Below, piece after piece: positions 27,615 through 36,625 of a stretch of DNA of 57,038 bases (its first letter is position 1; each line of letters begins with the position of its first letter). The translations under genes were made by a program, and so were the position numbers. The DNA comes from Porphyromonas bennonis DSM 23058 = JCM 16335 (lineage in GTDB: Bacteria > Bacteroidota > Bacteroidia > Bacteroidales > Porphyromonadaceae): NCBI RefSeq assembly GCF_000375645.1, contig NZ_AQWR01000008.1, forward strand, positions 1 through 57,038, read 5' to 3'. A model generated the notes under the pieces. The model was not told the origin of the DNA. It saw only the letters and a program-made list of their open reading frames with translations, and ran no database searches.

Positions 27615-27930
27615 CGCCTGATAACGGAAAGCACGCCCCTACTGACTGACCCCGACCGGGGCTGTTCCGTCCCGGTGGTTAGGATTATTTTTGCAGTAAG
27701 AGGATCGCAGGAGACTATACGAGACAACGGCTCCTCGTGGGGGTGCTATATTTGCAGCTCCCCTTGGGAGTAAACTATCAGGAGGAAGTCTGGAGGTCAA
27801 CTGCTCTTGTCGTACACCCGACCGCAAGAAGCTGAGTTCATCTGCCATTCTCAGCGACGAGTCGAGGACCAAGGTTGTGTGCCGGGCGTATGCGGATCCC
27901 GCATTCACCTCCCAGGTCCGGCTCGCTGTG
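27615..27930 (+). other. Non-coding stretch with a promoter-like box and three hairpins
   Basis: After hsdR there is a GC-rich CCCC-GGGG hairpin near 27650-27661. A Bacteroidetes -7 match, TATATTTG, lies at 27747-27754 on the plus strand but without a -33 element. Three short stems follow: CTCCC/GGGAG (27758-27770), CTTG..GTCG/CGAC..CAAG (27806-27828) and GCTGAG/CTCAGC (27831-27855). No gene of credible composition is present. It could be a small RNA; I do not recognise a known RNA family. Confidence 0.25.
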
Positions 27931-28344
27931 CAGGGCTGACGTATTTGAGCATTAAAGCAATGAAGTGATAATCCCTGTCGCTGTGCAATCCCCTTGACTG
28001 ATCCCTCCCCTGCTGCTACCGACTGCCGATCCCGCAGGGGCAAAGCCCCGGAGGGATCATCGCTGTTTAGCCCGGCGGTCAAGGCACGAAGTGCCGATGA
28101 CCCCGGGTAAGAAGACGCTCTTTAATATGCACGACCCCGCCAGGGTGTCGCACTTACCAGTCAGGCAATCAGTGCGACACCCTAGCGGGGTCGCCGGGCT
28201 AGAGTCTCATCGTAACCCGGAGTCTTCGGGGCTGCGCCCCTCGACATCCGGGCTAAAAAGCGGGCACCCCTATCGGGGTGCTTCGTACCCCACTCTTGCG
28301 ATGAGTTGAATGACTTATGTATAAGATCAAATGCGTCTGCTCCG
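27931..28344. mobile_element. MITE-like element with target-site duplication, right of the hsd locus
   Basis: A 414-bp non-coding element. The left end starts CAGGGCTGACGTATTTGA (27931); the right end TCAAATGCGTCTGCTCCG (28327-28344) is its reverse complement at 14 of 18 positions. The flanks GCTCGCTGTG (27921-27930) and GCTCGCTATG (28345-28354) match at 9 of 10, as expected for target duplication by an ISAs1-type transposase (8-10 bp). The match continues 4 bp (TCCG) into the right end, so the exact border is uncertain. Inside are strong palindromes, including a long inverted pair around CGACCCCGCCAGGGTGTCGCA, and blocks shared with the element at 21128-21619. Confidence 0.82.
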
Positions 28345-28386
28345 GCTCGCTATGGCAGACAGATCCATCAGCGGCATATTATTTAG

Positions 28387-28394
28387 TACATTTG
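28387..28394 (+). promoter_or_regulatory. -7 box (TACATTTG) at the head of the ftsB-recF gene row
   Basis: TACATTTG lies 57 bp before the ATG at 28452 and 43 bp after the MITE-like element. It is the only visible promoter-like box before a row of 13 tightly packed genes. Confidence 0.45.
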
Positions 28395-28451
28395 TAGTCA
28401 GTTAGTACTACATTCACTGAACTTGATCGGCTCTTTTATCGGACTACAATT

Positions 28452-28772
28452 ATGTCAGTAAGGGATTTTTGGCAGAGGGTGAGAGACTTCCTGAGCAAGG
28501 TTAATCCTCTCTTCCTCATGACTGGTCTATTTGCGGTTGTACTGGTGGTGCCGGGCCAGCACAGCATCTGGTCTCAGATCAAGACCTCCCGGCAGCTCAA
28601 GGAGAAGCAAGAGGAGTATCAGTATTATAAGGATGAGATCAAGAAGTCTCAGAAGCACCTCGACGAGATCAAGTACAAGCGTGATATGCTCGAGAAGTAT
28701 GCGAGAGAGCGCTATCTGATGAAGGAGGAGGATGAGGATCTCTACTTGCTCACAGACCCGGACAAAAAGTAA
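28452..28772 (+). CDS. FtsB/DivIC-type septum formation protein
   Basis: A 106-residue protein: short cytosolic N-terminus, one TM helix (about 19-37), then a long periplasmic coiled coil (about 42-90, with LKEKQEEYQYYKDEIKKSQK) and the family's C-terminal pattern LEKYARERYLMKEEDEDLYL. In other bacteria FtsB links FtsQ and FtsL in the divisome. Size and topology fit the family. The stop overlaps the next start in TAATG. It heads the 13-gene row. Confidence 0.88.
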   Translation: MSVRDFWQRVRDFLSKVNPLFLMTGLFAVVLVVPGQHSIWSQIKTSRQLKEKQEEYQYYKDEIKKSQKHLDEIKYKRDMLEKYARERYLMKEEDEDLYLLTDPDKK

Positions 28773-29152
28773 TGACAGACCTACAGAGTGGCGGTCAGAA
28801 GGGACCGCACAATACCATCAGCAGCAGCCTCTACCCGGTCGGCTTGATTGCCTGCGCCCTCGGAGCCATCCTCCATATATGGCTTCCCCAGGTAGGCGGC
28901 TGGACCCTCTTCGGAGGCGGACTCCTAATCATCATCAGCCACATCGCCGATGCTCGCCGAGTGAGTAACCTCGGCGTACGTGCTAAGCGACTGATGCGGA
29001 TGAACTTCCTCGGCGCCGCCATGTATATGATCGCCGGGGGCTCCGCCGTCGAGGGCAGGAGCATGTGGATCCTCTTCTTTGTCATAGGCACGGTCTTCGT
29101 CGCCTATACGTTTTTTGCCCTCAGTCACACTGATAAAGAGAATAAACTATGA
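28772..29152 (+). CDS. Small multi-pass membrane protein of unknown function
   Basis: A 126-residue protein with about four predicted TM segments (about 22-38, 43-58, 79-91 and 97-115). Between them are short basic loops such as RVSNLGVRAKRLMRM. No catalytic motif is visible. It overlaps the ftsB-like stop by 1 bp and the glycosyltransferase start by 4 bp (ATGA), which argues that it is a real gene. I do not recognise the family with certainty. Confidence 0.8.
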   Translation: MTDLQSGGQKGPHNTISSSLYPVGLIACALGAILHIWLPQVGGWTLFGGGLLIIISHIADARRVSNLGVRAKRLMRMNFLGAAMYMIAGGSAVEGRSMWILFFVIGTVFVAYTFFALSHTDKENKL

Positions 29153-29931
29153 CTCGTCAGCTGGTCATCATACCTACCTATAATGAGATAGAGAATATCC
29201 GCGCCATCACGGCTGCGGTACTGGAGCTGAGCGATCCCTCCTTCGACATCCTCGTCGTGGACGATGGATCGCCCGACGGCACCGGTGCCGAGGTGACCAA
29301 GATTGCGGAGGAGCAGCCGGGTCGGGTCTTCCTGCTCAGCCGCAGCGGTAAGCAGGGACTGGGGACAGCCTACATTGCCGGCTTCAAGTGGGCTCTCGAG
29401 CACGACTACGACTACATCCTGGAGATGGATGCCGACTTTAGCCACGACCCCAAGTCTCTCCCTAAGCTCTATGAGGCGTGCCACAGCGGAGGGGCTGACG
29501 TGGCGGTGGGGTCGAGGTACCTGACCGGAATCAATGTGGTCAATTGGCCCCTCGGTCGTGTGCTGATGAGCTACTTCGCCTCCCTCTACGTCCGTACGGT
29601 GACGAGGATGAAGGTCTATGACGCCACGGCGGGCTTTGTCTGCTACCGTGCCGAGGTGCTTCGGACGATCGACCTGGACAAGATCCACTTCAAGGGGTAC
29701 GCCTTCCAGATCGAGATGAAGTACACCGCGACGCTCTGTGGCTTCAAGATACAGGAGGTGCCGATCATCTTCGTGAATAGGCGACTTGGTGTCAGCAAGA
29801 TGAGCTCCGGGATCTTTGGCGAAGCCTTTTTCGGTGTGCTGAAGATGCGCTACTGGTCACTCACCCATAAGATACCCAAGACTACAGGATATGAGAAGAG
29901 ACGAGAAGAGACTACTAATCCACAACGCTGA
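29149..29931 (+). CDS. Family 2 glycosyltransferase, polyprenyl-phosphate mannosyltransferase-like
   Basis: A 260-residue soluble GT2 enzyme similar to dolichol-phosphate mannose synthase. Features are the N-terminal IPTYNEIENI (about 6-15), VVDDGSPDGTG (about 35-45), the DxD metal site in EMDADFSHDP (about 91-100) and GSRY (about 121-124). It lacks C-terminal TMs. It probably moves a sugar from a nucleotide donor to polyprenyl phosphate for cell-surface glycans. Its last 41 bp overlap the dihydroorotase gene in another frame. Confidence 0.9.
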   Translation: MTRQLVIIPTYNEIENIRAITAAVLELSDPSFDILVVDDGSPDGTGAEVTKIAEEQPGRVFLLSRSGKQGLGTAYIAGFKWALEHDYDYILEMDADFSHDPKSLPKLYEACHSGGADVAVGSRYLTGINVVNWPLGRVLMSYFASLYVRTVTRMKVYDATAGFVCYRAEVLRTIDLDKIHFKGYAFQIEMKYTATLCGFKIQEVPIIFVNRRLGVSKMSSGIFGEAFFGVLKMRYWSLTHKIPKTTGYEKRREETTNPQR

Positions 29932-31270
29932 GATCGTCAATGAGGGCGAGTCCTTCCGCGGCTCTATCCTCATCACCGGGGAGCGCATCACGGATATCAT
30001 CCGCGAGGATGAGCCCCTACCCTCTGCCGACGAGACCATCGAGGCGGAGGGGCTGCTCTGTCTGCCGGGAGTAATCGATATGCATGTCCACTTCCGGGAG
30101 CCGGGACTGACCGCCAAGGGCTCGATCACCTCAGAGAGCGGTGCCGCTCTACTGGGAGGGGTCACCTCCTATGCGGAGATGCCCAATACCCTCCCGCAGA
30201 CCATCACACTGGAGACCTGGGAGGATAAGATGAGACGTGCCGAGGAGGAGTCGATGGGGAATTACTCCTTTATGTTCGGCGCTACGAATGAGAATGTCGA
30301 CCTGCTCTCAAGACTTGATCTGAAGCACACCCCGGGGGTGAAGGTCTTTATGGGCTCCAGCACCGGCAATATGCTGGTCGACGCTCCGGAGACACTGCGG
30401 CGTATCTTTGCGGAGTGTCCTACACTGATCTGCATCCATAGCGAGGATGAGAGAATCATCCGGGCCAATAAGGCGAAGTATACGGCACTATACGGAGACG
30501 ACCCGGAGGTAAAGTTTCATCCCCTCATCAGGAGTCGCGAGGCGTGCTATGAGTGCAGTAGGCGAGCTGTTGCCATGGCAGAGGAGACAGGGGCGAGACT
30601 TCATATTCTCCACCTCTCCACGGAGGACGAGCTGTCACTGCTGAAGTCTCGCACGACAGAGGGATTTAGGAGCAAACGGATCACCGGTGAGGTCTGCGTG
30701 CACTACCTCTGGTTCACCGACAAGGACTACGAGCGACTTGGGGCAAGGGTAAAGTGGAATCCCGCCATCAAGACCGAGCGCGATCGAGCTGCCCTGAGAG
30801 CCGCCATCAATAGCGGCCTCGTCGATGTGGTTTCGACTGACCACTCTCCCCACCTGCCGGAGGAGAAGGTGGGTGGCGCACTCGGTGCCAAGAGCGGTGG
30901 ACCGCTGGTGCAGTTTTCCCTACCCCTTATGCTGGAGCTTGTCCAGGAGGGAGTCTTCCCGATCGAGCGGGTTGTGGAGTACATGGCGCACAATCCCGCC
31001 CTACTCTACGGCATCGAGGAGCGAGGATTTATCCGCAAGGGCTACTATGCCGATCTGGTGCTGGTAGACCCTCATAAGAGTACCACGGTGACGAAGGAGG
31101 TGATCCGGAGCAAGTGCGGCTGGAGCCCCTTCGAGGGAGAGACCTTCCACACCAGCGTGGTCGGGACGATACTCAATGGAGCTCCGGTGGTGAGAGGAGG
31201 AGTGCTCGATGAAGAGCTAGCTCTCCACTCAAAGAGAGCTCTCACCTTTGGCAACCGTCTTACGAGATGA
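29891..31270 (+). CDS. pyrC: Dihydroorotase
   Basis: A 459-residue amidohydrolase that closes carbamoyl-aspartate to dihydroorotate in pyrimidine synthesis. The metal-binding HVHFREPG (about 66-73), YAEMPNT (about 95-101), the HSED segment (about 181-184), HILHLST and the active-site Asp in VVSTDHSPH (about 311-319) are all present. ATG 29891 lies 41 bp inside the upstream glycosyltransferase gene. The following RLLIHNAEIV strand is part of the fold, so a later start is unlikely. It overlaps the porin gene by 4 bp. Confidence 0.94.
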   Translation: MRRDEKRLLIHNAEIVNEGESFRGSILITGERITDIIREDEPLPSADETIEAEGLLCLPGVIDMHVHFREPGLTAKGSITSESGAALLGGVTSYAEMPNTLPQTITLETWEDKMRRAEEESMGNYSFMFGATNENVDLLSRLDLKHTPGVKVFMGSSTGNMLVDAPETLRRIFAECPTLICIHSEDERIIRANKAKYTALYGDDPEVKFHPLIRSREACYECSRRAVAMAEETGARLHILHLSTEDELSLLKSRTTEGFRSKRITGEVCVHYLWFTDKDYERLGARVKWNPAIKTERDRAALRAAINSGLVDVVSTDHSPHLPEEKVGGALGAKSGGPLVQFSLPLMLELVQEGVFPIERVVEYMAHNPALLYGIEERGFIRKGYYADLVLVDPHKSTTVTKEVIRSKCGWSPFEGETFHTSVVGTILNGAPVVRGGVLDEELALHSKRALTFGNRLTR

Positions 31271-33507
31271 GCCGGAGAAGCCTCTTACATACCCTTGCAG
31301 TCTGCTGCCTGCTGCTCCTCTCCGGCGGAAAGGCACTGGGACAGATCGACATAGACAAGCAACTTCGGGATCGTATCATTGCCCCGGACTCATTGCTCAA
31401 TGACGACACCGATGCCGATCGACATGGGACGCTCGAGAGTTACTATCTGACCGGTCGCACGGGAGACCTAAGACCGGCACCCCTTGATACCCTCAAGCTT
31501 AATTCGTTCCGACGGGAGCACATCGAGGGCAGGAGCATCGCAGAGAGCTACTTAGGCACCTATGCAGGGCCCTACCAGTCCAAGGTCTACTTCGATCAGC
31601 CGATCGACCAGTGGGGAGACTTCTACTACCTGGCGCCCTACTTCCACCTCCTCCGGAGAGGGACCATGGCGAGGTACTTCGACACAAAGGTTCCCTACAC
31701 ATTCCTCAGTGTGCAGAAGCTGGGCGGATCCAACGAACTGGAGCAACTTCTCCATGCCCTCTTTACGACAAACCTTGGTCCCAATGTCAATCTCGGCGGT
31801 GAGGCAGAGATAGACAAGGCCAATGGGGTGTACAATAACACCGCATCGCAGGCGCTTACGTACCGCATCTTTGGCTCCTACACCAAGGGGCGGTATGAGC
31901 TCTTTGCCGAGGTGGGGAATACTAACGTCATCAATCAGGAGAATGGCGGCATCACCGACATGAGGTATATCTCCAATGTGGAGGAGATAGCCGGCGGACG
32001 ACGCACGCTCCTTCCGCGTGACATCCCGACTCGATATAAGTCCACCTGGAACTCCGCCTCCTATGGTCGCGGTCGGCTCCACCATCGGTACCGTCTCGGA
32101 CGCTATCGCGAGTACGACAAGGACGGCAAGCTGATCGAAGCCCCGAAGACTCCTCTGAAGGACGAGGTGGCCAAGCAGGACTCTCTGCCGGCAGCTCTGG
32201 AAGTGGCAGCACTACCGGACTCTCTGGCAGCGCCAGCAGAGGTGCCTAAGGAGCAGAAGATACTAAGGAGAAGTGCACCACCGAAGGATACTGGAGACGA
32301 AGACAACAACGAGGAGAAAGACGAAGTAGTGAAGAAGGTCTTTATCCCTGTCACATCGATCTTCCATGACCTGACGATCGAGCGAGGCGGTCACGAATTT
32401 GTCTCACAAGACCCTGCCCTACTTGATCGATTCAAGGAGAAGTACATCCCCAAGCAGGAGGGGATGAAGTACTATCCCTACGACCGCTTCAGCAGCTCTA
32501 CCATATCCAATACCGTGGGCGTAGAGCTGATGGAGGGCTTCCATAAGTGGGCGAAGATGGGCATCAGCGCTTTTGCCTCCTTCGACTACCAGATCAATAA
32601 GCAGCCACTCATCCTGCCGGAGGATGCTGAGCGACTGGACCTCCCTTACGAGGAGCAGGGGTCCAAGCTCCACTCCACCCTTGTCGGGGGGAGGATCAAG
32701 AGCGACTCCTTTAAGCACCTGAAGTGGTATGTGCAGGGGCATGTGGGGATCGAGGGCTATCGCGCCGGGGAGATCGATGTGAGGGGTAACGTGGATCTGA
32801 GGATGAAGCTGCTCAAGCGGGACGTGATCCTGAGTGGGAATGGACTCTTTCTCAATACGGTGCCGCCCTACTTTTTGGAGCACTTCAAGAGTACATTCCA
32901 CGCCTGGGACAGGGATCTGAAGAACACTCAGCGGCTTAGACTCGGAGCTGACCTCACTATCCCTGCGACAGAGTCCCACCTCTTTGTACGAGCTGAGACG
33001 ATCCAGCAGCCCTACCAAGTTGACTCAGTGTCCTATCAGCCGATCCAGCATGAGGGCAACGTACGAGTGATCAGCGCCGGCTTCGACCAAGCACTTCGGT
33101 GGAGATTTGTCAATCTCGAGACCTCCTTCGTCTGGCAGAGCAGCAGCGACAGCTACGTGATCCCGATGCCGAAGTTTGCTGCGTATGCCAATCTCTACTT
33201 CAGCGGACTGATCGCCAAGGTGATGACACTACAGGTGGGTGTGGATGCCAAGTGGCACAGCAAGTATATGGCGCCCTACTACGAGCCGACGACGCAGATG
33301 TTTACGCCACAGGATAAGATCCTTATCGGGGGAGATGCCCCGATGATGACAGCGTATGCCAATTTTCATCTCAAGCGCGCACGCGTCTTCGTGAGATATT
33401 ATAATGTCGGTGCACAGCTATTTAAGCCCAATCACTTTACTATGCCCTACTACCCAACCTACCCCTCTCAGGTACAGTTTGGAGTGGTCGTGGACCTGAA
33501 GAATTGA
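31267..33507 (+). CDS. Putative porin (Porin_10-type beta-barrel protein)
   Basis: A 746-residue outer-membrane protein with a signal peptide (about 1-25, ending KALGQ). The region after it has YQSKVYFDQPIDQWGDFYYL and aromatic strand patterns typical of the Bacteroidetes putative-porin family. An acidic/Ala-rich low-complexity insert (about 285-355) interrupts the barrel. The C-terminus ends FGVVVDLKN rather than in an aromatic residue. Family assignment rests on pattern and position after pyrC; substrate is unknown. Confidence 0.8.
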   Translation: MSRRSLLHTLAVCCLLLLSGGKALGQIDIDKQLRDRIIAPDSLLNDDTDADRHGTLESYYLTGRTGDLRPAPLDTLKLNSFRREHIEGRSIAESYLGTYAGPYQSKVYFDQPIDQWGDFYYLAPYFHLLRRGTMARYFDTKVPYTFLSVQKLGGSNELEQLLHALFTTNLGPNVNLGGEAEIDKANGVYNNTASQALTYRIFGSYTKGRYELFAEVGNTNVINQENGGITDMRYISNVEEIAGGRRTLLPRDIPTRYKSTWNSASYGRGRLHHRYRLGRYREYDKDGKLIEAPKTPLKDEVAKQDSLPAALEVAALPDSLAAPAEVPKEQKILRRSAPPKDTGDEDNNEEKDEVVKKVFIPVTSIFHDLTIERGGHEFVSQDPALLDRFKEKYIPKQEGMKYYPYDRFSSSTISNTVGVELMEGFHKWAKMGISAFASFDYQINKQPLILPEDAERLDLPYEEQGSKLHSTLVGGRIKSDSFKHLKWYVQGHVGIEGYRAGEIDVRGNVDLRMKLLKRDVILSGNGLFLNTVPPYFLEHFKSTFHAWDRDLKNTQRLRLGADLTIPATESHLFVRAETIQQPYQVDSVSYQPIQHEGNVRVISAGFDQALRWRFVNLETSFVWQSSSDSYVIPMPKFAAYANLYFSGLIAKVMTLQVGVDAKWHSKYMAPYYEPTTQMFTPQDKILIGGDAPMMTAYANFHLKRARVFVRYYNVGAQLFKPNHFTMPYYPTYPSQVQFGVVVDLKN

Positions 33508-33516
33508 TGCCTGAGT

Positions 33517-34314
33517 ATGAAGATCAGTAGATCCTATAGGGCCGTGATTGTGGGGCTGGTGGTGATCCTCGGAGTGCTCCTTGTCATACTCCTTCGACCC
33601 AGCTCGTCTCGTCAGGAGACTCTTGGTCCGATCGACCAGCAGGTGCAAGTCCCCACGGGGGACAGTCTTCATCCGCTACGGATAGCGGTGGTGATGGAGC
33701 CGGGGCTCTTTGAGATCGATGACGAGGGAGAGATCTCGGGGAGCCTACCTGCAGTAGCAGACAGGCTGCTAACCGGTATCAGCTATATCTGGGTGCCGGT
33801 GTCAGAGAAGAGCCTCGGGACAGATCTGCTGAGGGAGAAGAGGGTCGATATACTTGCGACTCAGCAAACCTTTACTGATCTCACGGAGAGCTCCGACCTC
33901 CTCACGACAGAGCCCATCAGTAGCTCCCACTATGCACTGATGAGCCTGCAGGATAGTCTCTCCTGGGGCGACGTGCTGAGTGGTCCCAGTCCGGTAGAGG
34001 TCTACTACTCTGCCGAGGATAAGGAGGCACGGCTGATCCTACAAAACCTCCACGATATCTCCTATACAGCCATCCGACCAAGCGAGATCGATCTACCTCC
34101 CCTGGAGATGATGCTGGAGATGGTAAAGGGGAAGATCTACTTCGCGGTAGTGAAGCATAACCTCGCCAAGGAGATGGCAGAGCGCTTCCCGCAGATCCGC
34201 GTGGTTACCGACATATCGCTGGAGGCTCCTCAGGTGTGGCTCCTCAGATCCGATGCAGAGAGCTTGAGAGACACCCTCAATCAGAGGATCCGCAAGACAG
34301 ATACGACAGAATAA
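33517..34314 (+). CDS. Membrane-anchored solute-binding-like protein (SBP_bac_3 type)
   Basis: A 265-residue protein with one N-terminal TM anchor (about 9-27) and a periplasmic domain (about 52-260). The pattern LRIAVVMEPGLFEIDDEGEISG, LREKRVDILATQQTFT and a late YFAVVKHNLA fits the type 3 solute-binding fold, as in the regulatory domain of MltF. No lytic transglycosylase domain follows, and no transporter genes are adjacent. The ligand is unknown. It follows the porin gene by 9 bp. Confidence 0.7.
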   Translation: MKISRSYRAVIVGLVVILGVLLVILLRPSSSRQETLGPIDQQVQVPTGDSLHPLRIAVVMEPGLFEIDDEGEISGSLPAVADRLLTGISYIWVPVSEKSLGTDLLREKRVDILATQQTFTDLTESSDLLTTEPISSSHYALMSLQDSLSWGDVLSGPSPVEVYYSAEDKEARLILQNLHDISYTAIRPSEIDLPPLEMMLEMVKGKIYFAVVKHNLAKEMAERFPQIRVVTDISLEAPQVWLLRSDAESLRDTLNQRIRKTDTTE

Positions 34315-34333
34315 CAGTACGTAAGATAGAAAT

Positions 34334-35605
34334 ATGACCAAGCAAGAGTCACAGATAGACTCCTTTTATGACTTTGGACTTCACCCCGATGTCGAGGATG
34401 CTGTGGATACGATGAACTACGGCAAGCCCTCGCCGGTACAGGCTGCGACGATCCCCCTTATCATGGACGGTGAGGATATCATCGCCTGTGCCCAGACCGG
34501 TACGGGCAAGACTGCTGCCTACCTCCTCCCGATCCTGAGCGAATTAGCTTACGGGGATTACCCAAAGGATCATGTCAACTGCGTCATTATGGCGCCGACG
34601 AGAGAGCTAGCACAGCAGATCGACCGGCAGATCGACGGCTTTGCTTACTACGTGAAGGTGAATGCTCAGCCGATCTACGGAGGGACCGACGGCATAGAGT
34701 ACGAGCAGCAGCGCAGAGCGCTGGCCAAGGGTGCCGATATCATCGTTGCCACCCCCGGGCGTCTGCTGTCCCATATTGATATGAACTCAGTCGACCTCTC
34801 TCAGGTGAGTTTCTTCATCCTGGATGAGGCAGACCGGATGCTGGATATGGGCTTCTCGGAGGATATACTCAAGATCCAGTCCCTCTTGCCCAAGAAAGGC
34901 GTGCAGACCGTGATGTTCTCTGCCACCATGCCGGAGCAGATCCGGACCTTTGCCCGCAAGATTATGCGTCGGCCAAAGGAGGTCAATATCGCCATCTCAC
35001 GTCCACCGGAGAGCATCAGCCAGTCCGCTTTTATAGTGTCCGATGACGACAAGCTGTCACTACTGGTATCGTTGCTCAATGAGAAACGGCCGGAGAGGTG
35101 CATCGTCTTCCTAGCAGCGAAGAAGCGGGTCAAGGAGGCGGCTCGCATGCTGCGCATGCAGGGGCACTCGGTCGAGCAGATGCACTCGGACCTGAGCCAA
35201 GAGGAGCGCAATGAGGTGATGCACCGCTTCCGGAACGGTCATGCCAGCGTCATCGTGGCTACCGATATCCTCTCGCGCGGTATCGACATTGATAATATTG
35301 AGCTGATCATCAACTTCGACGTGCCATCCGACCCGGAGGACTATGTCCACCGAATTGGTCGCACATCGCGCGGAGACAACTTGGGAGGCTCAGCGGTCAC
35401 CTTTGTCTCCCCGTGGGATAAGGACTCATTTGCCAGGATAGAGAAGTTCCTCGGCTACAAGCTCAAGCGACCGGACTTTCCGGCAGACTTTAAGCCCGGT
35501 AAGCCCCGCTCCTCAGGGGATAGAGGACGAAGTCGCTCCGGCAGACGAGGAGGATCCCCTCGTGGTCGAGACGGCAGAAGATCCGGTAACCGACCTAAGA
35601 AATAA
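34334..35605 (+). CDS. DEAD-box ATP-dependent RNA helicase
   Basis: A 423-residue helicase with all core motifs: Q motif (PSPVQAATIP), Walker A AQTGTGKT (about 54-61), PTRELA (about 93-98), TPGR, DEAD (about 164-167), SAT (about 196-198), ARGID-like SRGIDI and HRIGRTSR (about 339-346). The C-terminal tail (about 385-423) is rich in Arg, Gly, Ser and Lys, as in RhlE-type enzymes that bind RNA non-specifically. Probable role is ribosome assembly or mRNA decay. Confidence 0.95.
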   Translation: MTKQESQIDSFYDFGLHPDVEDAVDTMNYGKPSPVQAATIPLIMDGEDIIACAQTGTGKTAAYLLPILSELAYGDYPKDHVNCVIMAPTRELAQQIDRQIDGFAYYVKVNAQPIYGGTDGIEYEQQRRALAKGADIIVATPGRLLSHIDMNSVDLSQVSFFILDEADRMLDMGFSEDILKIQSLLPKKGVQTVMFSATMPEQIRTFARKIMRRPKEVNIAISRPPESISQSAFIVSDDDKLSLLVSLLNEKRPERCIVFLAAKKRVKEAARMLRMQGHSVEQMHSDLSQEERNEVMHRFRNGHASVIVATDILSRGIDIDNIELIINFDVPSDPEDYVHRIGRTSRGDNLGGSAVTFVSPWDKDSFARIEKFLGYKLKRPDFPADFKPGKPRSSGDRGRSRSGRRGGSPRGRDGRRSGNRPKK

Positions 35606-35611
35606 GACGAT

Positions 35612-36625
35612 ATGAAGATAGACTTTGCTAAAGAAGACCTCGCCAAGCTACAGGACTTCCTCTCCGTACCACGCCGTATCACACTCTTGGGGCATGTCTC
35701 ACCGGATGGTGACGCCGTTGGCTCCACCCTCGGCTTTGCCTCACTCCTTCGGACACTGGGACACGCTGCCACGGTGGTCTACCCGACGGCTTACTCAGAT
35801 AGCTTTGCCTTCCTTCCCGGAGCATCGGAGGCACTGATTGCTAAGGATAAGCCAGACGAGGCTCTCCGGGCGATACGTGAGGCGGAGGGGCTCTTTTGCC
35901 TTGACTTCAATGAGACGAAGCGTGTTGAGCAACTGAGCGCCCCGCTGGAAGAGTCTGATGCACTCAAGCTTCTGATCGATCACCATCCCTGCCCCTCCGA
36001 CTTTGCAGACCTCTCTTTCTCCTATCCCGACAGATCCTCCACTTGCCTGATTGTCTATGAGCTGATCCGAGCGATGGGATGGAGAGACCGGCTGTCCACT
36101 GAGGCAGCCACTGCTATATACACCGGTATGATGACGGACACGGGAAACTTTGCCTACAACTCTGAGGACCCCGAGATCTATCAGGTCATCTCCGAGCTGC
36201 TTGAGATAGGGGTGCGGAAGGATGCCGTCTACGACGCAATCAATAGGAGCTTTACCATCGATAAGCTGCGTCTTACAGCGCACTTGATGGCTGATAAGCT
36301 CACCATTTTCCCTCAGTACAAGACTGCGATCATCACCCTGAGTATGGCTGATAAGGGAAAGTACAATTACCAGACCGGGGACGTGGAGGGGCTTGTGAAC
36401 GATCCCCTTGCAGCTAAGGACATCGAGTTCTCGATCTTGATCCACGAGATGCCGAAGTACACCAAGATCTCCATGCGGAGCAAGGGAAGCTTTGCCGTAA
36501 ACGAATTTGCTTCTAAATTCTTCAACGGCGGTGGGCATACCAATGCGGCAGGGGCTGAAGTCTGCGACACCCTATCCAATACTTACAAGTTAGTCGAGAC
36601 AGCAGTACGAATACTCCATCCCTGA
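35612..36625 (+). CDS. nrnA: DHH-family bifunctional oligoribonuclease/PAP phosphatase (NrnA)
   Basis: A 337-residue DHH/DHHA1 phosphoesterase. Metal-binding motifs are GHVSPDGDAVGS (about 27-38), LDFNE (about 97-101), LIDHHP (about 119-124) and MMTDTGNF (about 171-178). The DHHA1 substrate motif is FNGGGHTNAAGA (about 304-315). NrnA degrades 2-5 nt RNAs and dephosphorylates pAp. The stop overlaps the next start by 1 bp (TGATG). Confidence 0.93.
   Translation: MKIDFAKEDLAKLQDFLSVPRRITLLGHVSPDGDAVGSTLGFASLLRTLGHAATVVYPTAYSDSFAFLPGASEALIAKDKPDEALRAIREAEGLFCLDFNETKRVEQLSAPLEESDALKLLIDHHPCPSDFADLSFSYPDRSSTCLIVYELIRAMGWRDRLSTEAATAIYTGMMTDTGNFAYNSEDPEIYQVISELLEIGVRKDAVYDAINRSFTIDKLRLTAHLMADKLTIFPQYKTAIITLSMADKGKYNYQTGDVEGLVNDPLAAKDIEFSILIHEMPKYTKISMRSKGSFAVNEFASKFFNGGGHTNAAGAEVCDTLSNTYKLVETAVRILHP

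Noticed and set aside
27781-27800. RNase P RNA start (GGAGGAAGTC resembles the P4 region)
   Set aside because: The conserved 3' partner segment and the usual core are absent in the following 300 bases.
27639-28082. 147-codon minus-strand frame after hsdR
   Set aside because: It runs across the MITE border and target duplication, so it joins unrelated DNA. Composition is unlike local genes.
28091-28309. 72-codon open frame inside the right MITE-like element
   Set aside because: The peptide is a translation of the GC-rich palindromic blocks (Ser/Pro/Arg-rich, no fold) and of a type commonly mis-annotated in Bacteroidetes repeats.
21128-28344. hsd locus as one composite transposon bounded by the two MITE-like elements
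   Set aside because: The outer flanks (GATGGACGTG on the left, GCTCGCTATG on the right) do not match, while the right-hand element has its own 9/10-bp duplication. Separate insertions fit better.
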